From NCBI GenBank assembly GCA_965218625.1, contig CBDCLG010000008.1, positions 124,001 through 188,000 of the forward strand: DNA of 64,000 bases, written 5' to 3'. Source of the DNA: Bin5 sp965218625. Lineage in GTDB: Bacteria; Chloroflexota; Anaerolineae; Caldilineales; Caldilineaceae. The position numbers and the translations under genes are program-made. Below, in pieces: positions 58,655 to 64,000 of the stretch. Position 1 is the first letter of the stretch; the number at the start of each line of letters is the position of its first letter. The notes below the pieces were generated by a model. That model had not been told where the DNA came from. It worked only from the letters and a program-made list of their open reading frames with translations, and did no database searches.

Positions 58655-59644
58655 ATGAGAGACGATGCAACCATAGGCGCCGCGCTGGTTTCGGAGCCGT
58701 CCGCGCCCCGGGCGATCCTGCGTGACTGGCGAATGCGTCTGAACAGAGAGATGCAGTTGAACTGGCAGCTCTATGTGATGATCCTGCCCGTGCTGGTCGG
58801 CTTCTTCCTCTTCCGCTTCTACCCCCTCTACGGCCTCCAGATCGCCTTCAAAGATTACAACATCGTCGCCGGGGTCCAGGGCAGCCCCTGGGTGGGGCTG
58901 GAGAACTTCCTCAAGTTCGTTGAGGACCCCTTCTTCTTCCGCGTCGTCAAGAATACGGTCGTGCTCGGCTTCTGGACGCTGGTCATCTCCTACCCGCTGC
59001 CGATCGTCTTCGCCGTACTCCTCAACGAGGTCAAACAGCAGCACGGCCTGTTCAAGCGCGTCACCCAATCGATCAGCTACCTGCCGCACTTCATCGCCGT
59101 CGTCGTCATCGTCGGCCTCATCTACGACTTCTTCGGCTTCGACGGCATCGTCAACGAGATAGCAGTCGCCCTGACCGGGGAAAAAGTGCGCATTCTCGGC
59201 ACATCGGCCTGGTTTCGCCCGCTCTTCATCGGCTCGGTCCTGTGGCAGGGCATCGGCTGGGGTTCGATCATCTACCTGGCCGCGCTGACCGGCATCCCGC
59301 CCGAACTGTATGAGGCCGCGATCGTCGACGGCGCATCGCGCTGGCAGCGCATCCGCTACGTGACCCTGCCCGGCCTGCTGCCGGTCATCAGCGTCACCCT
59401 GATCCTCTCGGTCTCGTCGATCATCTCGGTCGGCTTCGAACGCGTCTTCCTGCTGCAACAGCCGGCAACCTACAATGTCTCCGATGTCATCGCCACCTAT
59501 GTCTACCGCCGCGGGCTGATCAAGTTCGATTTCAGCTACGGCGCGGCGATCGGCATGTTCGACTCGGTCATCGCCTTCCTGTTGGTCGTCGCCGCCAACT
59601 ACATCGTAAAACGGACCAATGAGGACCGCGAAGGTCTGTGGTAG
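58655..59644 (+). CDS. ABC transporter permease, LplB-type
   Basis: 329 residues with six predicted membrane helices: NWQLYVMILPVLVGFFLFRF first, SIIYLAALTGIPPEL late. The EAA loop EAAIVDGASRWQRIRYVTLP, which contacts the ATPase, is intact. LQIAFKDYNIVAGVQGSPWV is typical of the LplB/YteP-like sugar permeases that import complex oligosaccharides such as (rhamno)galacturonan pieces. It forms an operon with the second permease (14 bp away) and the binding protein. The ATPase is not in the window, so a shared MsmX-type ATPase is likely. Confidence 0.9.
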   Translation: MRDDATIGAALVSEPSAPRAILRDWRMRLNREMQLNWQLYVMILPVLVGFFLFRFYPLYGLQIAFKDYNIVAGVQGSPWVGLENFLKFVEDPFFFRVVKNTVVLGFWTLVISYPLPIVFAVLLNEVKQQHGLFKRVTQSISYLPHFIAVVVIVGLIYDFFGFDGIVNEIAVALTGEKVRILGTSAWFRPLFIGSVLWQGIGWGSIIYLAALTGIPPELYEAAIVDGASRWQRIRYVTLPGLLPVISVTLILSVSSIISVGFERVFLLQQPATYNVSDVIATYVYRRGLIKFDFSYGAAIGMFDSVIAFLLVVAANYIVKRTNEDREGLW

Positions 59645-59657
59645 CGGAGAGTAAAAC

Positions 59658-60536
59658 GTGCATACCCTGAGAAAAATGCAGCTGTTCGACTATCTCAACT
59701 ATTTCTTCCTGATCGGGTTCAGCTGCCTGATGCTATACCCGCTGCTCTACGTTTTTTCGATCTCGGTCAGCGACGGCGAGGCCGTCTGGCGCCAGTCGGT
59801 CAAACTGTTCCCGATCGGATTCAACCTGGAGCCCTACGAGGCGATCGCACGCTCGAACTCGGTCCTGCGCGCCTACCGCAACTCGATCACCTACACCGTC
59901 CTCGGCACCGCCTTCACGCTGATCGCCTGCCTGCTGGCCGCCTACCCCCTCTCCGAGCCGCGCTTCCGCCTGCGCGGTCCGATCAGCCTCATCCTCGGGC
60001 TAACGCTCTTCTTCTCCGCCGGCCTCATCCCCACCTACCTGACCTACCAGGGCTATGGCCTGCTCAACACCACCTGGGTCATCGTCCTGCCGGTCGCCTT
60101 CAACTTCTGGTTCATCATCCTCGTGCGGGCCAACATCTCCACCATCCCGCGCGAACTGAAGGACGCGGCCCGCGTCGACGGCGCCAGCGACTTTCGCATC
60201 CTGCTGCAGATCATCGTGCCCCTGTCCAAACCGATCCTGGCGACCATCGCCCTCTTTGTCGCCGTCGCCGTCTGGAACGATTTCTTCAACCCGCTGCTCT
60301 ATCTCAACAACTCGGAGAAATTCCCCCTGACCATCATGCTGCGGCGCATGCTGATCCGCGGGGCCACCGGCGACGTGGTCCAGGGCAACTACAGCGACAC
60401 CTTGCAGGCCAAATCCTTCTTCCGACAGGTCAAGATGGCGACCGTCATCGTGACCACCGCCCCGATTCTGCTCGTCTACCCCTTCGTGCAGAAATACTTT
60501 GTGAGAGGCACACTGGTCGGCGCGATAAAGGGGTAA
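59658..60536 (+). CDS. ABC transporter permease, YtcP/AraQ-type
   Basis: 292 residues, six predicted membrane helices. The EAA loop DAARVDGASDFRILLQIIVP is intact, and FFLIGFSCLMLYPLLYVFSI starts the first helix. GLTLFFSAGLIPTYLTYQGY is characteristic of the YtcP branch, the usual partner of LplB. Together they form the channel for the oligosaccharide delivered by the lipoprotein encoded 109 bp downstream. Confidence 0.9.
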   Translation: MHTLRKMQLFDYLNYFFLIGFSCLMLYPLLYVFSISVSDGEAVWRQSVKLFPIGFNLEPYEAIARSNSVLRAYRNSITYTVLGTAFTLIACLLAAYPLSEPRFRLRGPISLILGLTLFFSAGLIPTYLTYQGYGLLNTTWVIVLPVAFNFWFIILVRANISTIPRELKDAARVDGASDFRILLQIIVPLSKPILATIALFVAVAVWNDFFNPLLYLNNSEKFPLTIMLRRMLIRGATGDVVQGNYSDTLQAKSFFRQVKMATVIVTTAPILLVYPFVQKYFVRGTLVGAIKG

Positions 60537-60645
60537 GTCCTGGCAGCGCAGGCGGCTCCCCTGCCCTTGCGCATTACGCAGTACGGAGTACGAAGGCTCG
60601 TTTGTACGATCGATTCACGTTGCTTCCACCATCGAGGAGAAAAAA

Positions 60646-62313
60646 ATGAAAAGATTCAGCCTGTCGTCATCCATATGTCTGCTCATCGTTTTGAGCATGC
60701 TGGTCGTGGGCTGTATGCCAGCGGAGCAGATGGCCGCCGAGCCCGAAGATCTGGCGCTCGAGCTGATGCTCGCGCCCGAAGGCGTCTTCGGCGACATCAC
60801 GCCCGAGACCTACTCGATGCAGCTGCTGGCAGACCGCACCGGCTTCAACTTCGCCTTCCGCCAGATCCCGCGTGAGTTCCTCGGCGAACGCATCGCCACC
60901 ACGCTCGCATCGGGCGACCTGCCGGACATCATGCAGCTCGGCCTGCCCGCCGACACCACCGGCACACCGATGGACATCGCGCACGAGTTCGGCCCGCAAG
61001 GGCTCTTCGTCTCGCTCAGCGACTACATCGACGCCGGCCAGATGCCCAACCTCGCCGCCGAGATGGCCAGACAGCCCGACATGGAGCGGCTGATGACCTC
61101 GCCCGACGGCAACATCTACGGCGTGGCCCAGGTCAGACGCCTGCGCCAGCTGCGGCCCTGGCTGCAACTGCGCGCCGACCTGATCGAACAGTGCGGCATC
61201 ATCGAGGACAGATGGAACGGCAACTGGGACGCCATTCTGAACCTGGACGACCTCAAGAACGCCATGCTCTGCCTCAAGGACCAGCTGGGCGGGAACCCGG
61301 TCATCTCCAGCCGCAACGGCTTCACCGGCCACGCCTCCAACTGGGCCAGATGGCTCGGCACCGACCTGACCGTCTACTACAACCCCTACACCGAGCAGTA
61401 TGAGTACGGCCCGCTGATGTCCCGCTTCCGCCATACGGTCGAGTTCATGAACTGGATGTGGGAGAACGGCGTCCTCCATCCCGAATACGCCACCATGAGC
61501 GACCCGGACTGGGAGGCGCTGGCACGCGGCACCTGCGAGGCCGGGGCCATTCTTGAGAACACAGGCTGGCACTTCTACTCGTGCGTCGCCAATGCCGGCA
61601 TCGACCAGGGCAAGTTCTACCCCGTCATGTCGCTGACGATCGACGACGAGAAGATCCTCTGGCCCGCCCCCTCGAACGTCTGGCTCGGCAACCCGCTCGT
61701 CATCTCGGCCTCCTCCTCCGACGCCGAGATCGAGGCCTCGGTCTGGCTGATCGACTATCTGTTCAGCACCGAGGGCCGCTTCCTCATCTACCAGGGTAAA
61801 GAGGGCGTCGACTGGACCTATCGGGCCGACGGCAGCAAGTGCTACACCGATACCATCCAGCGCCATCCCAGCCTCAAGGAGAAGCACTACTGCAGCGGCG
61901 CGATCCCCGAATCCCCGCCGGCGATGACGAACGAGTCCGCCTTCATCAACGACATCGGCTCGCTCGCCCGCGTCTGGTGGCCCGAGGCCGAACCGCACTG
62001 GGGCCTGATGGCCGACTGGCCCGCGCCCGAATTCCCCGATGGCTGGCGCTGGATCGATGATAACTTCATCAATCCCAGCGGCTCCTACGGCGACCCGCTT
62101 CCCTCCATCATTCTGAACGAGGAGGAGGCGGAGGTAGCCGCCAGCCTGGGCACCCCGATCGACACCTATCTGCTCGAAACGGTCCAGCAGATGATCGAGG
62201 GCCAGCTCGAGATCAACGACGACACCTGGGGCGTGCTCACCTCGACCATCGAGGACATGGGCGCCCAGGATATCGTAGACGCCTACAACGCCGCCCTGGC
62301 GCGCGCACAGTAA
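60646..62313 (+). CDS. Extracellular solute-binding lipoprotein, LplA-like
   Basis: 555 residues. Signal peptide with lipobox MLVVGCMPAEQ (C23 lipidated). TYSMQLLADRTGFNFAFRQI and TTLASGDLPDIMQLG are the usual first lobe; NGVLHPEYATMSDPDWEALA and the C-terminal helices belong to the type 1 family of long oligosaccharide-binding proteins. Two Cys pairs occur outside the lipobox. GAGG precedes the ATG. It is followed by a strong terminator, which ends the transporter transcript. Ligand unknown; GH127 and GH67-like genes nearby favour plant- or algal-type arabino- or uronic-acid-bearing oligomers. Confidence 0.9.
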   Translation: MKRFSLSSSICLLIVLSMLVVGCMPAEQMAAEPEDLALELMLAPEGVFGDITPETYSMQLLADRTGFNFAFRQIPREFLGERIATTLASGDLPDIMQLGLPADTTGTPMDIAHEFGPQGLFVSLSDYIDAGQMPNLAAEMARQPDMERLMTSPDGNIYGVAQVRRLRQLRPWLQLRADLIEQCGIIEDRWNGNWDAILNLDDLKNAMLCLKDQLGGNPVISSRNGFTGHASNWARWLGTDLTVYYNPYTEQYEYGPLMSRFRHTVEFMNWMWENGVLHPEYATMSDPDWEALARGTCEAGAILENTGWHFYSCVANAGIDQGKFYPVMSLTIDDEKILWPAPSNVWLGNPLVISASSSDAEIEASVWLIDYLFSTEGRFLIYQGKEGVDWTYRADGSKCYTDTIQRHPSLKEKHYCSGAIPESPPAMTNESAFINDIGSLARVWWPEAEPHWGLMADWPAPEFPDGWRWIDDNFINPSGSYGDPLPSIILNEEEAEVAASLGTPIDTYLLETVQQMIEGQLEINDDTWGVLTSTIEDMGAQDIVDAYNAALARAQ

Positions 62314-62348
62314 CGCATCTGCCGCCCGCCCTTATACAGCACGGAAAA

Positions 62349-62390
62349 ACGCTGGGGACGGAGAACGCCTTCGTCCCCAGCGTCGCTTTT
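62349..62390 (+). terminator. Strong Rho-independent terminator after the binding-protein gene
   Basis: ACGCTGGGGACG and CGTCCCCAGCGT form a perfect 12-bp stem with an 11-base loop, followed by CGCTTTT. It stands 35 bp after the LplA-like stop and 24 bp before the ThuA start. Confidence 0.8.
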
Positions 62391-62413
62391 CACACCCCGC
62401 AGCGGAACCGGAC

Positions 62414-63085
62414 ATGGCCTCAGAGAGGACAGCGGAAAACCCTATCCAATTGGCGGTGATCACCGGCGGACACGGCTACGACGTGCGCAACTTTCACCGC
62501 TTCTTCCGCAGCCTGCCGGGCGTCGACGCCTACATCCAGCACATGGACGACTTCGCCTCCGCACGCGCAGAGCTGCGCGACGGCTACGACGTCGCCCTCT
62601 TCTACACGATGCTGATGGACGGCCCCAGCGACGACGGACCCTGGTACGCCGGAAAACCGGAGACCGCACTCGCGCACCTGGGCGAGACCGCGCAGGGTAT
62701 CATCCTCCTCCACCACGCCATCCTCGCCTACCCGCAGTGGCACGCCTGGAACGAAATCGCCGGCATCGAAAACCGCAGCTTCCGCCACCACCCCGAGCAG
62801 ACAGTCCGCATCGAGATCGCCAGCCCGGAACATCCCATCACCGCCGGCCGCAGCGCCTGGGAGATGGAGGACGAGACCTACGTGATGGACGAGCCCGCTG
62901 CCGACAGCGAAATCCTCCTGACAGCCGACCACCCCATGAGCATGAAGGCGATCGCCTGGGCCAGGACCCACAAGCGCGCCCGCGTCGTCTGCTTCCAGTC
63001 CGGCCACGACAACCTGACCTGGGCCAATCCCGGCTTCGCCGAAACGGTCGCGCGCGCGATCCGCTGGACGGCCCGGCGAAGCTGA
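62414..63085 (+). CDS. ThuA-domain protein
   Basis: 223 residues. LAVITGGHGYDVRNFHRFFR and YDVALFYTMLMDGPSDDGPW are the ThuA (class I glutamine amidotransferase-like) N-terminal part; GIILLHHAILAYPQWHAWNE carries the conserved His pair. EDETYVMDEPAADSEILLTA and SGHDNLTWANPGFAETVARA complete the fold. ThuA proteins are linked to sugar (trehalose and others) use; their reaction is unclear. It is probably co-transcribed with the next dehydrogenase (17 bp apart) but separated from the transporter by the terminator, so it needs its own start or read-through. Confidence 0.87.
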   Translation: MASERTAENPIQLAVITGGHGYDVRNFHRFFRSLPGVDAYIQHMDDFASARAELRDGYDVALFYTMLMDGPSDDGPWYAGKPETALAHLGETAQGIILLHHAILAYPQWHAWNEIAGIENRSFRHHPEQTVRIEIASPEHPITAGRSAWEMEDETYVMDEPAADSEILLTADHPMSMKAIAWARTHKRARVVCFQSGHDNLTWANPGFAETVARAIRWTARRS

Positions 63086-63102
63086 CGCCCGGAGACCGCC
63101 CC

Positions 63103-64000
63103 ATGCACGCACTGGTCACAAGGCTCAGGCCCGACAAGGTACGCGAAAAGCTGCTGGTCAACGACTGGCCCGCGCCGCCGGCGCCAACCGGCAACCAGGT
63201 CAAGAGCCGCACCGTCTACTCCGGCATCACCAACGGGACCGAGCACAACGACCTGGTCGGCGGCAACTACGCCCACCCGGACGACGCGCTGCCCGCCGGC
63301 TGGGGCTATCAACACGTCGGGCGCGTGATCGAGACCGGCCCCGACGCGGCCGAGCTTGCCGCCGGCGACCTCGTCTACATCAACGCCGACCACATGGAAC
63401 ATGTCGTCGCGCGCGAAGACGGCCTGCTCATCAAACTGCCGCCGGAGGTCGAACCCACCCACGCCGCGCTCTTCGGCATGACCGGCGTCGCCATGCACTC
63501 CTGCCGCCACGCCGACCTGCGCATGGGCGAACGGGTCCTGATCGCCGGCCAGGGCTTTATCGGCCAGATGGCGGCCCAGATCGCCAACGCCATGGGCGCG
63601 CGCGTCGCTGTCTGCGAAATCGACCGCCGCCGCCTCGAGCTGGCGCGGCAGATCGGCGCGGCCGAAGAGGTCTTCGACGTCGCCGGCGACGGCTGGGAAA
63701 GACAGATCGCCGACCGCGCCTACGACGCGCTCATCGACGCCGCCGGCGCCGCAGGCATGGAGGACCGGCTGATCCGCGCGCTCAAGCATCGCGGCCGCCT
63801 GATGCTCATCGCCGGCCGCTTCAACGTCAACTACACCTTCAACCTGGGGCAAGCCCACGAGATCAACATCCGCCAGAACACCGGCTACGACCGCGACGAC
63901 CTGGCCAACGTCTGCCGGCTCGTGCGCCGCGGGCTGATCGAAATCGCGCCCCTGCTCCAGGATGTCGTGCCGCTGACCGACGCCCGGCGCATCTACGACA
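63103..64000 (+). CDS. MDR-family dehydrogenase, 3' end outside the window
   Basis: 299 residues to the window edge, ATG at 63103. TVYSGITNGTEHNDLVGGNY and LPAGWGYQHVGRVIETGPDA are the GroES-like domain, and GERVLIAGQGFIGQMAAQIA the Rossmann fingerprint followed by VAVCEIDRRRLELARQ. The motif layout matches the dehydrogenase at 52227-53243, so both may act on sugar intermediates of the same pathway. Frame open at 64000. Confidence 0.87.
   Translation, partial: MHALVTRLRPDKVREKLLVNDWPAPPAPTGNQVKSRTVYSGITNGTEHNDLVGGNYAHPDDALPAGWGYQHVGRVIETGPDAAELAAGDLVYINADHMEHVVAREDGLLIKLPPEVEPTHAALFGMTGVAMHSCRHADLRMGERVLIAGQGFIGQMAAQIANAMGARVAVCEIDRRRLELARQIGAAEEVFDVAGDGWERQIADRAYDALIDAAGAAGMEDRLIRALKHRGRLMLIAGRFNVNYTFNLGQAHEINIRQNTGYDRDDLANVCRLVRRGLIEIAPLLQDVVPLTDARRIYD

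Noticed and set aside
58535..59458. Minus-strand frame rich in Asp and Glu opposite the LplB-type permease
   Set aside because: Antisense to a canonical permease; the acidic run is the reverse of Val/Ile-rich helices.
60667..61998. Long minus-strand frame opposite the binding-protein gene
   Set aside because: Gly/Val/Asp-rich antisense translation without a family; the plus-strand lipoprotein explains the sequence.
62878..63858. Minus-strand frame opposite ThuA and the second dehydrogenase
   Set aside because: Antisense shadow. The plus strand carries a clear MDR dehydrogenase starting at 63103.

Overview
The window looks like one contig from a high-GC, probably free-living or symbiotic bacterium of the Chloroflexota (Caldilineales-like). 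This is an inference from gene content: an XdhA-type hydroxylase next to a YqeC/MocA-like fusion, Gly-rich SH3b surface proteins, a GH127/GH67-like sugar locus with LplA/LplB-type transporters, IS1595-type remnants, and heptanucleotide arrays in the gaps. No rRNA or tRNA gene was seen.

Layout. 1-8.6 kb: the end of a molybdenum hydroxylase, its maturation factor, a frameshifted wax-ester-synthase/DGAT, a large secreted SH3b protein interrupted by an in-frame TAG, and a small unknown gene. 8.6-30.4 kb: a defence/accessory island of visibly lower GC. It holds a DUF262-HNH-AlbA_2 fusion with a PD-(D/E)XK partner, a DUF4268-like gene, a TIR-like gene divergent from a two-TM DUF4231/SLATT-like gene, a nucleoside-deoxyribosyltransferase-like gene, a PLD-SNF2 helicase + Eco57I-type methylase + 29-codon ORF + FRG-TPR cassette, a TM0106-type nuclease-helicase, a Phd/PIN toxin-antitoxin pair and an orphan DUF433 gene. 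The modules are separated by remnants of one IS left end and by gene scraps. 30.4-36.1 kb: housekeeping genes (glutamate-cysteine ligase-like, HAD, aminotransferase, YbaK, Zn-dehydrogenase). 36.5-48.4 kb: AbiEi with a truncated AbiEii, then AddB-AddA and a YhaO-YhaN pair, followed by a decayed second copy of the AddA nuclease end. 48.6-52 kb: SH3 lipoprotein, a chimeric LVIVD fragment, and a DUF6338 membrane protein with a small partner. 52.2-64 kb: a carbohydrate locus with MDR dehydrogenase, GH127, GH67-like enzyme, a decayed IS1595-type element, two ABC permeases, a solute-binding lipoprotein, ThuA and a second MDR dehydrogenase cut by the window edge.

How the parts fit. The island is a patchwork: the same IS end occurs at four or five boundaries, a 112-bp piece of the DUF4268-like gene recurs 11.5 kb away, and fragments of a helicase-like C-terminus and an HKD-nuclease N-terminus mark lost modules. 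The best candidates for undescribed systems are the TIR-like/DUF4231 pair, the DUF262-HNH-AlbA_2 fusion with its PD-(D/E)XK neighbour, and the helicase-methylase-microORF-FRG cassette. The sugar locus encodes import (LplB/YtcP/LplA-type) and breakdown (GH127, GH67-like, dehydrogenases, ThuA) of what is probably arabinose- and uronate-containing polysaccharide.

A second theme is two families of 7-bp tandem repeats (TTCCGAG and TGGTCAG) in intergenic DNA. In three genes the TTCCGAG family supplies the last codons and the stop.
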